A stretch of 45,454 bases of DNA from Phycisphaerae bacterium. GTDB lineage: Bacteria > Planctomycetota > Phycisphaerae > Phycisphaerales > SM1A02. The translations under genes and the position numbers were made by a program. A model generated the notes under the pieces. That model had not been told where the DNA came from and did no database searches. It saw only the letters and a program-made list of their open reading frames with translations. The DNA is taken from positions 20,927 through 66,380 of the forward strand of contig PAQL01000007.1 in assembly GCA_002709295.1 (NCBI GenBank), in the 5' to 3' direction. Each line of letters begins with the position of its first letter. Within the stretch, counting starts at the first letter, position 1. Positions 16,267-25,041 of the stretch are shown piece after piece.

Positions 16267-17583
16267 GTGACCTCCCGCTCCGCACTCTCCTTCCGAACGA
16301 TCCTCTCGACCTGGTGGCCGGTGGCCGCCAGCTGGATCCTCATGGGCGTCGAGATGCCGCTCATCGCGGCGGTGCTCGGTCGCCTTCCGGACTCCGAGGT
16401 CCAGCTCGCCGCCTACGGCTTCGTCTTCGCGATCAGCCTGCTGATCGAGAGCCCGGTGATCATGCTGCTGGCTGCCAGCACGAGATTGAGCGACTCTCCG
16501 GCGAACTATCGATTCCTCCGCCGATTCAGCCGGGTCCTCGGATACGGCCTCACCGCGATCCACGGACTGATCGCGTTCACCCCCCTCTTCGACATGGTGG
16601 TCATCCCGATCATCGCTCCGCCCGCCGAGGTCGTCGAACCGTCGCGTCTCGCCTTCCAGCTCATGCTGCCCTTCACCGCCGCGGTCGCGGAGCGACGCTT
16701 CCACCAGGGGCTGCTCATCCGCTTCGGACGACAGCGACAGGTCGGGGTGGGGACCATCGTCCGACTCGTCGCGACCGTCATCCCCCTCGCGATCGCCCTG
16801 AAGCTCGATTCCGCGCGGGGTGCGGCGTTCGCCTCCATCGCGGTGTCGTCCGGCGTGATCTGCGAGGCGATCTTCGCCCGGATCGGCGCCTGGTTCGTCG
16901 AGACCGGACCGCTGCGTCAGGCGATCTCCGACCGGGTGCTCGATCTTCGATCGACGATCCGCTTCTTCACCCCGCTCGCGCTCACCTCCATCATCTCGCT
17001 GGCTTCCTACTCCATCGCCAATGCGGGCATGAACCAGATGCCGCTGGCCCTCGCCTCGCTGGCCCTCTGGCCGGCGGTGAGCGGCCTGAACTTCTTCTCC
17101 CGGTCGAGCGGGGTGGCGTTCAACGAAGTGGCGGTCCGACACGCCGGTGATCCCGGAGGTCGGTCGGCCCTTCTGCGATTCGCTCTGGTGATGGGCGCAC
17201 TCTTCAGTCTTCTCGTCGGCCTGATCGCCTTCACCCCGCTGGGCCATGCTTGGTACGTGCTGCTGGAGGGCTCCGATCCCGGAAGCATGCGTCTGGCCAC
17301 CTTCGCGACGATCGCGATGATCCCGATGCCCCTGCTCAGCTTCCTCGCCAGCCACTGGCAGGGCCTGCTCGTGGATGCCCATCGCACCCGACCGATCAGC
17401 GAAGGGGTGGCGATCGGCCTGGGCGGGATCATCGTCACGCTCGGCATCTTCATCCAGTTCCCGGTTCTCGGCGGGATCGTCGCCGCGACCCTGTCGATGA
17501 CGGTCGGAGCGACCGTCCAGGCGGGATGGCTGTGGTGGTCGTGGACGAGGGTCGAACGGGAAAGCCGGAACGAACGGGACTGA
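16267..17583 (+). CDS. MATE/MOP-superfamily-like polytopic membrane protein
   Basis: About 438 residues with roughly 11-12 hydrophobic spans, beginning with TWWPVAASWILMGVEMPL. The even, duplicated pattern of spans and the opening W-W-P-hydrophobic helix recall the MOP flippase superfamily (MATE transporters and the ANKH-like group). I could not place it in a specific family. The C-terminus is short and charged. The start is uncertain: GTG 16267 sits just before the first span but lacks a ribosome site, while ATG 16186 and ATG 16093 would add disordered, low-quality sequence. It ends 18 bases before the convergent permease gene. Confidence 0.65.
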   Translation: MTSRSALSFRTILSTWWPVAASWILMGVEMPLIAAVLGRLPDSEVQLAAYGFVFAISLLIESPVIMLLAASTRLSDSPANYRFLRRFSRVLGYGLTAIHGLIAFTPLFDMVVIPIIAPPAEVVEPSRLAFQLMLPFTAAVAERRFHQGLLIRFGRQRQVGVGTIVRLVATVIPLAIALKLDSARGAAFASIAVSSGVICEAIFARIGAWFVETGPLRQAISDRVLDLRSTIRFFTPLALTSIISLASYSIANAGMNQMPLALASLALWPAVSGLNFFSRSSGVAFNEVAVRHAGDPGGRSALLRFALVMGALFSLLVGLIAFTPLGHAWYVLLEGSDPGSMRLATFATIAMIPMPLLSFLASHWQGLLVDAHRTRPISEGVAIGLGGIIVTLGIFIQFPVLGGIVAATLSMTVGATVQAGWLWWSWTRVERESRNERD

Positions 17584-17601
17584 GCATCCGCGGCCGGGGC
17601 G

Positions 17602-18597
17602 TCAGGTTCCTCGGTGACGAATTCCGTCGATCGTGACCGCCGCCACGATGATGCCGCCGATGATGATGTCCTGGATCGAGTTGTCGATCCCGGCGAGATT
17701 GCATCCCGCATCCAGCGAGCTCAGCATGAAGGCCCCGATCATCGTGCCGAGGATCCCGCCCTCCCCGCCGGAGAGGCTGGCGCCGCCGATCACCACCGCG
17801 GCGATGATCTGAAGCTCGAGTCCGACCGCGGTGGTCGGGTCACCGACTCCCAGTCGTCCCAGAAGCACCGCACCCGCGAGGCCCGCCGCCAGACCGCAGA
17901 GGGCGTAGACCATGATCTTCGTCCGGGTGACCCGCACCCCGCAGAGCCTTGCGGTCGGCTCGCTCGATCCGATCGCCACCACGTGGACTCCGAAGGGCGT
18001 CTTCCGAAGCACGAGACCCGCGAGGATCGCGACCCCGAGGAACGCCCACACCGCCGGAGCCACCAGAAGCCAGGTGGCATCGGGCGTCTTGTCGACGAAA
18101 CCCTCCAGCCAGCCGATGGAATCGGGTGGCGGTGCGATGCGCTGGTTGTCCGCAAGCAGCTTCGCGAGACCCCGGGCGATTCCGAGCATGCCCAGCGTGA
18201 CGATGAACGGTGGAATGCGAAGACCGGTGATGAGTCCGCCGTTGACCACGCCACAGGCGATTCCGGTCGCGGCGGCCGCGAGGATCGCCACCGTCGGTCC
18301 CTGCCCCGCATCGAGCATCATCGCCGCGACCACGCCGGCCAGAGCGATGACCGAACCGATCGAGAGATCGATCCCGCCAGCGATGATCACGAAGCACATC
18401 CCGATCGCTCCTATCCCCACCACCACGGTCTGGATCGCGATCGTCTGACCGTTGCGGACCGAGAGGAACGCCTCCGGTTCGATCGCCGTGAACACGCCGA
18501 TCACCACGAGCAGTCCGAGGAACGGAGCGGCCAGCCGACCGATCCGGACGATCCACGACTCCCCCGCTTCGGTGGTCTTCATCGCCACGTCGCTCAT
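17602..18597 (-). CDS. Sugar ABC transporter permease, RbsC type
   Basis: A 331-residue inner-membrane permease of the CUT2/branched family (BPD_transp_2 fold) with about 8-10 spans. The hallmark CFVIIAGGIDLSIGS, the IPPFIVTLGMLGIARG segment and the VIGGASLSGGEGG loop that contacts the ATPase are all present. It is the last gene of a minus-strand operon and overlaps the upstream ATPase gene by 4 bases. It forms the channel for the sugar delivered by the binding protein encoded at 20153-21148. There is no sign of truncation. Confidence 0.93.
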   Translation of the reverse strand: MSDVAMKTTEAGESWIVRIGRLAAPFLGLLVVIGVFTAIEPEAFLSVRNGQTIAIQTVVVGIGAIGMCFVIIAGGIDLSIGSVIALAGVVAAMMLDAGQGPTVAILAAAATGIACGVVNGGLITGLRIPPFIVTLGMLGIARGLAKLLADNQRIAPPPDSIGWLEGFVDKTPDATWLLVAPAVWAFLGVAILAGLVLRKTPFGVHVVAIGSSEPTARLCGVRVTRTKIMVYALCGLAAGLAGAVLLGRLGVGDPTTAVGLELQIIAAVVIGGASLSGGEGGILGTMIGAFMLSSLDAGCNLAGIDNSIQDIIIGGIIVAAVTIDGIRHRGT

Positions 18598-20156
18598 GCC
18601 GCACTCTCCTCGTTTCGTTCCCGGCCCATGACCGCTTCGGACATCAGGTCCGACTCGGTCAGGCCCGCGGCGGGTCTCGCCGGTCCGAGTCTTCCGCGAT
18701 GCATCACCGCGATCCGGTCGCAGAGTCCCATCAATTCGGGCAGATGACCGCTCGCGACCACGATCGCCCTGCCTTCACGGGCCAGCCGGTCGAGCAGTTC
18801 GTACACCTGGACCTTGCTGCCGATGTCGATGCCCCGGGTGGGCTCGTCGAGAAGCAGGATGTCCGAATCGAGGTGCAGCAGACGAGCGATCGCGATCTTC
18901 TGCTGATTGCCCCCCGAGAGGGTGCCCACCCGCCGGTCGAACGCTCCCGAACGGACCGAGAGACGCTCCGTCCACTTCCGGGTGATGTCCCGCATCAGCC
19001 GCCCGGACAGGACGCCCCGGCGACAGGCCGGAGCGAGACGGGGAAGAAGCAGATTCTCCCCCACGTTCATCCGCAGGGCCAGTCCCTCCCCCTTCCGGTC
19101 CTCGCTCAGAAGACCGATGCCCCGTTGCAGCCGGTCGCGCGGCGATGCCGTGCGGGGCAGGACCCTTCCTCGAAGCTCCACCGAGCCGGATCGGACCGGG
19201 TCGAGTCCGGCGATCGAACGAAGCAGTTCACTGCGTCCCGACCCCACGAGTCCGGCGAGCCCGACGATCTCGCCCTTCCTCAGATCGAGGTCGGCATGCA
19301 GGGGCAGCCGGTGCCCGGCCAGGCCCCGGACTCGAAGCACCATCTCGCCGAAGTCCTCACGACGTTCGGGAAACACCGCGTCGAGCGATCGGCCGATCAT
19401 CCGTTCGACCAGCCCCGCCTCGTCGATCGAGTCCATGAGGCCCGTGTCGACTGTTCTTCCGTCCCGAAGGACCGTCCAGCGATCGGCCACCGCGAGGATC
19501 TCCTCGAGATGATGACTGATGAAGACGACGGAGATACCCTCGTCGCGAAGACGCCTCACGACCTGCAGCAGACGTTCGGTGTCGCGTCTCCCGAGCGAAC
19601 TGGTGGGCTCGTCCATCACGATGACCCTCGCCTCGAAGGCGATCGCCCGTGCGATCTCCACCAGCTGTCGGGTCGCGGGAGTGAGGGTCGACACCAACCG
19701 ATTCGGGTCGAGGTGACCGTGACCCAGGCGCTCGAGTGCCGAGGAGGCCAGTCGGGCCGCCTCACCCCGCCGGGAGGGACCGAACCGACCGAGCATCCCG
19801 GTGCCGGGCTCGCTGCCCAGCACCACGTTCTCGGCGATGGTGAGATGAGGGGCGAGCGCGAGTTCCTGATGAACCACCGCCACCCCGGCGCGACGAGCCT
19901 CCACCGGACCGGCGGGACGCCACTCCCGACCATCGAAGCGCATCGAACCGGCGTCGGGTCGCTCGACCCCGGAGAGCACCTTCATGAGCGTGCTCTTCCC
20001 CGCACCGTTCTCCCCGACCAGGGCATGGACCTCGCCCGGTGCCACCTCGAGACGGACTCCATCGAGCGCGACCACCCCTCCGAAGCGCTTGTGCACGTCG
20101 TCCATCAGGAGTCGAGGGCCTTGGGAAGACTCGGTCACGTGGTTCCGTGGTGTCAC
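18594..20156 (-). CDS. Sugar ABC transporter ATP-binding protein, RbsA type (two ABC domains)
   Basis: A 520-residue tandem ATPase. In the first domain Walker A is GENGAGKST and Walker B is VIVMDEPTSSLG, while the signature is the loose LTPATRQLVEIA. In the second domain Walker A is the degenerate GLVGSGRSELL usual for RbsA/MglA, with an intact signature LSGGNQQK and Walker B LLLDEPTRGIDIG. This asymmetry is normal for CUT2 transporters. The start overlaps the binding-protein stop by 4 bases and its own end overlaps the permease start by 4 bases, giving tight translational coupling across the operon. Confidence 0.94.
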   Translation of the reverse strand: MTPRNHVTESSQGPRLLMDDVHKRFGGVVALDGVRLEVAPGEVHALVGENGAGKSTLMKVLSGVERPDAGSMRFDGREWRPAGPVEARRAGVAVVHQELALAPHLTIAENVVLGSEPGTGMLGRFGPSRRGEAARLASSALERLGHGHLDPNRLVSTLTPATRQLVEIARAIAFEARVIVMDEPTSSLGRRDTERLLQVVRRLRDEGISVVFISHHLEEILAVADRWTVLRDGRTVDTGLMDSIDEAGLVERMIGRSLDAVFPERREDFGEMVLRVRGLAGHRLPLHADLDLRKGEIVGLAGLVGSGRSELLRSIAGLDPVRSGSVELRGRVLPRTASPRDRLQRGIGLLSEDRKGEGLALRMNVGENLLLPRLAPACRRGVLSGRLMRDITRKWTERLSVRSGAFDRRVGTLSGGNQQKIAIARLLHLDSDILLLDEPTRGIDIGSKVQVYELLDRLAREGRAIVVASGHLPELMGLCDRIAVMHRGRLGPARPAAGLTESDLMSEAVMGRERNEESAA

Positions 20157-21148
20157 TCGAGGTATTCGTCGATCGGAGGATCGAGCAGCCGCTTCGACTC
20201 GGGGGTGTCCATGTTCTCCCTGGTGATCACCCCACAGCCGGTGTCGATCCGCGGCTTCACTTCCTCCAAGGGGCTCCAGGTCGCCGCCACCGCATGGACG
20301 CCTGCCCAGCCCATCGAGAACGGATCCTGCACCACCAGAGCGTCGACCTTGCCTTCGCCGAGGCCCGTGACCAGCGATTCGCTGGCGTCGAAGCCGACGA
20401 TCCGCGTGTCGGACTTCCTGCCGGCTTCATTGATCGTGCGCATGAAGGCCACGGTGACCGGTTCACACGGCGCGAAGGCCCCATCGAACTCCTGAAACCG
20501 GTCCAGAAGATTCTCCGCCGCCTTGACGCAACCCTCGAGGGTCGCCCCGCCGTAGAGGTTGTCGGTGATGATCTCGATCTCGGGGTGTTCCTTCCGGATG
20601 GTGTCCAGGAAACCCTCTTCACGGTTGGTGGTGCTCGCGGATCCCTCGACGTAGCGGAGGACGGCGACCCTCCCCTTCCCACGGAGGATCCTGGCCATCT
20701 CGTTCGCGGCCAGCACCCCGCCCTGGTAGTTGTCGGTGGCGGCGAAGGTGACGGCCCCGTCCCATTTGACGCCGGAGTCGATGATCGCCACGGTGATGTT
20801 CGCATCCGCGGCTTCCTGGAGGGGTCGCACCAGCGCGGTGTCATCGAGGGGGGCGATCACGATCCCGTCGACGCCACGGGTCGTGAACTGTTCGACCACC
20901 TTGATCTGCTCGCTGCGATCGTCCTCGACCGCGGGCCCCTTCCAGATGATCTCCACGTCGCGTTCCCGGCCGGCCTTCACCGCTCCGGCATGAACCGCCT
21001 TCCAGAACTCATGGCTCGTTCCCTTGGGGATGACGGCGATCTGCGGACGCGGGGGACGATCCGCGCCGGGACCACCACATCCGGCCAGGGCGATCGCGGC
21101 CATGAGCCCGAGAATGAGCGGACGAATGCCGGTTCGCTGGCCTGGCAT
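20153..21148 (-). CDS. Sugar-binding lipoprotein of the ABC transporter, RbsB type
   Basis: A 331-residue periplasmic binding protein of the LacI/RbsB fold. The lipoprotein signal peptide ends in LAGC (Cys24). The mature part starts IAVIPKGTSHEFWKAVHAGA, the typical first strand and helix of this family. It has VDGIVIAPLDD, VAIIDSGV and ATDNYQGG in the usual order. First gene of the three-gene transporter operon, with GGAG 6 bases upstream of the ATG. The sugar is not readable from sequence, but the divergent catabolic genes suggest a sugar acid or a precursor of one. Confidence 0.92.
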   Translation of the reverse strand: MPGQRTGIRPLILGLMAAIALAGCGGPGADRPPRPQIAVIPKGTSHEFWKAVHAGAVKAGRERDVEIIWKGPAVEDDRSEQIKVVEQFTTRGVDGIVIAPLDDTALVRPLQEAADANITVAIIDSGVKWDGAVTFAATDNYQGGVLAANEMARILRGKGRVAVLRYVEGSASTTNREEGFLDTIRKEHPEIEIITDNLYGGATLEGCVKAAENLLDRFQEFDGAFAPCEPVTVAFMRTINEAGRKSDTRIVGFDASESLVTGLGEGKVDALVVQDPFSMGWAGVHAVAATWSPLEEVKPRIDTGCGVITRENMDTPESKRLLDPPIDEYLE

Positions 21149-21201
21149 GTGAATCTCCGATGGGTGGTTGCTGGATGACTCCGGCGATTCCGCGTCATCC
21201 C

Positions 21202-21232
21202 TTGAATGAGAGGGCAGGCGCGAGGGTACTCT
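21202..21232 (+). promoter_or_regulatory. Promoter of the sugar-acid catabolic operon
   Basis: TTGAAT (21202-21207), a 19-base spacer, TACTCT (21227-21232). Transcription would begin about 21239, roughly 70 bases before the preferred ATG at 21310. It lies in the 89-base divergent region shared with the transporter operon. Confidence 0.45.
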
Positions 21233-21309
21233 GATCGATGCATCGATCGCAACGGCCGGACACCGACCCGGCGGTCGATGCCGGACCTTCCTCGATGGAA
21301 AGGGCTTCC

Positions 21310-22302
21310 ATGGCCTCGATTCTCGTCACCGGCGCCAACGGCTGCATCGGCGCATCGGTCGTCAAGCAGCTTCTCGATCGTGGTGATCGGGTGACCGCTT
21401 TCGATCGATCGACCGAGAGCCATCGCCTCGAGGCGGTCGTCGAATCCGATCAGCTTGCACAGGTCGAGTTCATCAACGGCGATGTCGCGGACCTCGACGG
21501 GGTCCGACAGGCGGTCCGGTCCCACGGAACCGATGGCGTCATCCATCTTGCGGGCATGCAGGTCCCGTCCTGCAAGGCCGATCCCATCCAGGGGGCGACG
21601 GTCAACGTGCTCGGGACCCTGGCCATCCTCGAGGCCGCGGCCGACATCGGATGCCGGGTGGTCTACGCCTCCAGCGCCGCGGTCTTCGGACCCGACGACG
21701 AACCGACGCGACCGCATGTCGAATCCGAGGCGGGCGATGCCCGCACCCACTACGGCATCTTCAAGCTCGCCAACGAGGGGAATGCCCGGATCCATCATCA
21801 GGATCACGGCGTCTCCAGCGTCGGACTTCGACCGCTCACCGTCTACGGAACGGGCCGCGACTTCGGGATGACCAGCGGCCCCACCACCGCCATGAAGGCG
21901 GCCCTGCTCGGCCATCCCTTCAAGATCGGATTCACCGGACCGACGGACTTCCAGCTGGTCGACGACGTCGCGGAGATCTTCGTCCGATGCCTCGAGGCGC
22001 CCGAAGGCGCCCATGTCTTCAACGTCCACGGCGAGACCGCTACCGTCGAGGACATGATCCGGAATCTGGAGGACGTGCTTTCGGAAGAGGGGCTCTCCGA
22101 TCGGATCGGCCTGGTCACCTGCGACGGTCCGAATCTCCCGATTCCCGGGGCCCTCGATGATTCCGCGCTCGCCGCGGCGATCGGAGACCCCCCGCGCACC
22201 CCTCTTCGGGAAGGACTCGCCCGATCGTTCCGCACCTTCGCCCGTCTCCACGCCGAAGGCCGGCTGGATCTTCGTGATCTTCCCCTCGAGGCCCGGTCTT
22301 GA
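21310..22302 (+). CDS. NAD-dependent epimerase/dehydratase family (extended SDR), possibly a sugar-acid dehydrogenase
   Basis: About 330 residues. The Rossmann motif is TGANGCIG, followed by the acidic end of the second strand (TAFD), GDVADLDGV, HLAGMQVP, the catalytic Ser in YASSAAVFG and the YGIFK (YxxxK) pair. Extended SDR enzymes of this type include UDP-sugar epimerases and also uronate and erythronate dehydrogenases. Linkage to an altronate-dehydratase-family enzyme favours a sugar or sugar-acid oxidation. I prefer ATG 21310, with GGAAAGG upstream and the fold starting at once. ATG 21238, which lies 5 bases after the -10, would add 24 residues. Confidence 0.85.
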   Translation: MASILVTGANGCIGASVVKQLLDRGDRVTAFDRSTESHRLEAVVESDQLAQVEFINGDVADLDGVRQAVRSHGTDGVIHLAGMQVPSCKADPIQGATVNVLGTLAILEAAADIGCRVVYASSAAVFGPDDEPTRPHVESEAGDARTHYGIFKLANEGNARIHHQDHGVSSVGLRPLTVYGTGRDFGMTSGPTTAMKAALLGHPFKIGFTGPTDFQLVDDVAEIFVRCLEAPEGAHVFNVHGETATVEDMIRNLEDVLSEEGLSDRIGLVTCDGPNLPIPGALDDSALAAAIGDPPRTPLREGLARSFRTFARLHAEGRLDLRDLPLEARS

Positions 22303-23852
22303 ACCCCGTGAGACTCTCCGAGGTCGCGGTCCGCGTCGCCGAGGAGGACAACTGCGCAGTCGTGAAGTTCGGCGTCGACGCGGGATGCGTCGTCGTGATC
22401 GGGGACGAGGAGATCACCGTGGTGGCCGACATCGTTCCGGGCCATCGTTTCGCCACGCGTCCGATTCCGGCCGGCGATCACGTCCTTCAGTACGGACAGC
22501 CGATCGGAACCAGTCTCGGACTCGACCCCGGCGACCCGATCACCGCCGACACGATGTCCGACGACATCCCGGTGATCCGCGAGATCCCCGACGACCTCCG
22601 GAACCCCGAACCCGTCTACCTTCCCGACGACGGGATCGGTACCTTTCCCGGATTCCTTCGTCCCGACGGCCGGACCGGCACCCGGAACTTCCTGCTGGTG
22701 CTCCCGACCTCGATGTGCTCCAGCCACGAAGCGAGTCAGATCGCGACCATCGCGGAGTTCCAGCACTGGTCGCGGGAACGCTTTCCCAACGTCGACGGGG
22801 TGGTCGCGATTCCGCATTCCAAGGGATGCGGCTGCTCCGACGGATCGAACCTCGACATCACGATGCGGACCCTCGCCCATTACGCCGACCACCCCAACGT
22901 GGGCGGCGTCCTCATGCTCGAACTGGGCTGCGAGAAGACGAATCAGACCATGGTCGACCGCTGGCTCGGCGAGCACGGAGGATTCTCCTGGGACAAGCCG
23001 GTCGAACGGATCGGAGTCCAGTCCGAGGGGGGCACGGAGGCCACCATCCTCCGCGGGCTCTCCCTGGTTCAGGAGATGCTGCCCAGAGTCGACCTCGCCC
23101 GGCGCAGCGACCGACCCGTCTCCGAGATCGTGCTGGGTCTCAAGTGCGGTGGAAGCGACGGCTTCAGCGGACTGAGTGCGAATCCCGCCCTCGGCGTCGC
23201 GACCGACATGCTCATCGATCGACGGGGCACCGCGATCATCACCGAGGTCCCCGAGTTCTGCGGCGCCGAACACGTGTTCGCCTGGCGAGGCAGGGATGCC
23301 GCGACCGCTCGAGCGGTCTACGAGACCGTCGACTGGTACAAGGAGCATGCCGCGGTCTTCGGCACCCGTCTCGATGACAACCCCAGTCCCGGAAACAAGG
23401 CGGGTGGGCTCCTCAACATCGCGATCAAGAGTCTCGGGGCCCTCGCCAAGGCGGGAACCCGACGGGTCGAGGGATGCTGCGGGTACGCGGAACGGACCGG
23501 TTCCAACGGACTCTGGCTGATGCAGGGTCCGGGATACGACCAGGAGGCCACCCCGGGAATCGTCGCCAGCGGCTGCAACGTGGTCGTCTTCACGACCGGT
23601 CGCGGCACGACCATCGGAAACGCGATCTGTCCGGTGATCAAGCTCTCCAGCAACACTCCCACCTGGGAACGGATGCGACACGACATCGACCTCGATGCCG
23701 GAACGGTCATCAGCGGTTCGGAGACGATCGAGGAGTGCGGACGCCGGGTGTTCGACCACGTGGTCGCGGTCGCGGGGGGCGAACCCGCCCTCGCCGAACG
23801 CACCAGGCACCGCGAGTTCCAGATCTGGTCGGAATGCTCGGTCTCGCTCTGA
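22299..23852 (+). CDS. Altronate dehydratase family protein (UxaA type, SAF plus catalytic domain)
   Basis: 517 residues. The N-terminal SAF domain (about 1-95) is followed by the long UxaA domain. Conserved blocks are RPDGRTGTRNFLLVLPTS, PHSKGCGC (about 170-177), LELGCEKTNQ, KCGGSDGFSG, ITEVPEFCGAEH and the C-terminal TTGRGTTIGN and PVIKLSSN. Family members dehydrate altronate, galactarate or related aldonates to 2-keto-3-deoxy acids with an iron-dependent site. The exact substrate is unknown. The proposed start is TTG 22299, overlapping the preceding stop as TTGA. GTG 22308 is equally possible and would remove three residues. Confidence 0.9.
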   Translation: MNPVRLSEVAVRVAEEDNCAVVKFGVDAGCVVVIGDEEITVVADIVPGHRFATRPIPAGDHVLQYGQPIGTSLGLDPGDPITADTMSDDIPVIREIPDDLRNPEPVYLPDDGIGTFPGFLRPDGRTGTRNFLLVLPTSMCSSHEASQIATIAEFQHWSRERFPNVDGVVAIPHSKGCGCSDGSNLDITMRTLAHYADHPNVGGVLMLELGCEKTNQTMVDRWLGEHGGFSWDKPVERIGVQSEGGTEATILRGLSLVQEMLPRVDLARRSDRPVSEIVLGLKCGGSDGFSGLSANPALGVATDMLIDRRGTAIITEVPEFCGAEHVFAWRGRDAATARAVYETVDWYKEHAAVFGTRLDDNPSPGNKAGGLLNIAIKSLGALAKAGTRRVEGCCGYAERTGSNGLWLMQGPGYDQEATPGIVASGCNVVVFTTGRGTTIGNAICPVIKLSSNTPTWERMRHDIDLDAGTVISGSETIEECGRRVFDHVVAVAGGEPALAERTRHREFQIWSECSVSL

Positions 23853-23877
23853 AGTCCGCAGCGGAGTCACCACGTCG

Positions 23878-25041
23878 ATGAAGGCCGCCCTGCTGATCGA
23901 ACCGAAGCGCCTCGAGATCCGCGACGTTCCGACTCCGGAGATCGGCGATCGGGACGTCCTGGTCGCGATCGATGCGGTCGGGGTGTGCGGCTCCGATGTC
24001 CACATCTACGCCGGCCACATCAACTGGAACATCGATGCCTCGGGGCGGGAGATTCCCCTCGAGTCGTCCCCGCAGATCCTCGGCCACGAGATCGTCGGCC
24101 GGATCACCGATGTCGGATCGAAGGTCCACGACGTCGTGGTGGGCGATCGGGTGGTGGTCGATCAGGGGATCAACTGTTCGAGCCGGGGCAGGGACCGCGC
24201 CGACTGGTGCGAATACTGCACCACCGGATTCAGCCACCACTGCGCCGACTACGTGGAACACGGGATCACCGGACTTCCCGGCGGCTTCGCCGACAGCATC
24301 CTCGTCCCCGCCGTCAACGTGATTCCGATCCGCGGCGACATCTCGTCGGAGAAGGCGGCGATGACCGAGCCGCTGGGATGCGTGCTGCATTCCCTGCGTC
24401 TGGTCGACACCTACGGGGGAAGACACTCGTTCACGACCGACGAACCGTCTCGCAGGGTGCGCACCGTCGCCCTGGCGGGTCTAGGACCCGGCGGCCAGTT
24501 GTTCGGGCAGGCGCTTCGGGGAATCCTCGGCTTCGAAGGCCCGATCGTGGCCAGCGATCCGGATGCCGGCAAGCGGAGACGAGCCCGGGAGGACTTCGGA
24601 GCGATCGTGGTGGATCCGGAGGATCCGAGCGCGATGATCGATGCGGTCCGCGAGGCTTCGGCGGGCCGAGGATGCGAGATGCTCATCGATGCCTGCGGAT
24701 CGCCGACCGCCTGGCGGGGTTTCGCCACCATGCTGCGCAAGCAGGGAACCGCGATCCTCTACGGGTTCGGGCGGGAGCGAGGCTCGGAGGGAACCCTCGA
24801 TGCGATCCAGTGGCGGGGAGCGCACCTCATCGCTTCTAGTGGTGCCAGCGGTCCCCTCGACGAGGAGGGAAGACCCGCCTTGTATCGAGAGGCGCTGGAT
24901 CATCTCGAACGGGACACCATCCGGGTAGACGACCTGGTGACCCACCGCTACGACCGACTTGAGGATCTGGACCGCGCCCTCGGCATCGATCCGGGATCAA
25001 GCGACCACCTCAAGGGTGTGCTCATCCGCGACGTCCGATGA
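23878..25041 (+). CDS. Zinc-dependent medium-chain alcohol/polyol dehydrogenase
   Basis: 387 residues of the MDR family. The catalytic zinc ligands are Cys37 (GVCGSDVH) and His70-Glu71 (GHEIVG). The structural-zinc lobe (about 99-126, NCSSRGRDRADWCEYC...HHC) has a widened first spacing compared with the classical four-cysteine lobe, as in some sugar and polyol dehydrogenases. The nucleotide motif is GLGPGGQLFGQ. Likely substrates are sugar alcohols or aldonates in the same pathway as the two upstream genes. The open frame extends upstream to 23695 within the previous gene, but ATG 23878 gives the standard family start. The 3' end overlaps the convergent acyltransferase gene by 20 bases. Confidence 0.9.
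   Translation: MKAALLIEPKRLEIRDVPTPEIGDRDVLVAIDAVGVCGSDVHIYAGHINWNIDASGREIPLESSPQILGHEIVGRITDVGSKVHDVVVGDRVVVDQGINCSSRGRDRADWCEYCTTGFSHHCADYVEHGITGLPGGFADSILVPAVNVIPIRGDISSEKAAMTEPLGCVLHSLRLVDTYGGRHSFTTDEPSRRVRTVALAGLGPGGQLFGQALRGILGFEGPIVASDPDAGKRRRAREDFGAIVVDPEDPSAMIDAVREASAGRGCEMLIDACGSPTAWRGFATMLRKQGTAILYGFGRERGSEGTLDAIQWRGAHLIASSGASGPLDEEGRPALYREALDHLERDTIRVDDLVTHRYDRLEDLDRALGIDPGSSDHLKGVLIRDVR

Noticed and set aside
21843-24005. 720-codon minus-strand open frame
   Set aside because: Antisense to the epimerase and altronate-dehydratase-family genes, which have full conserved motifs.
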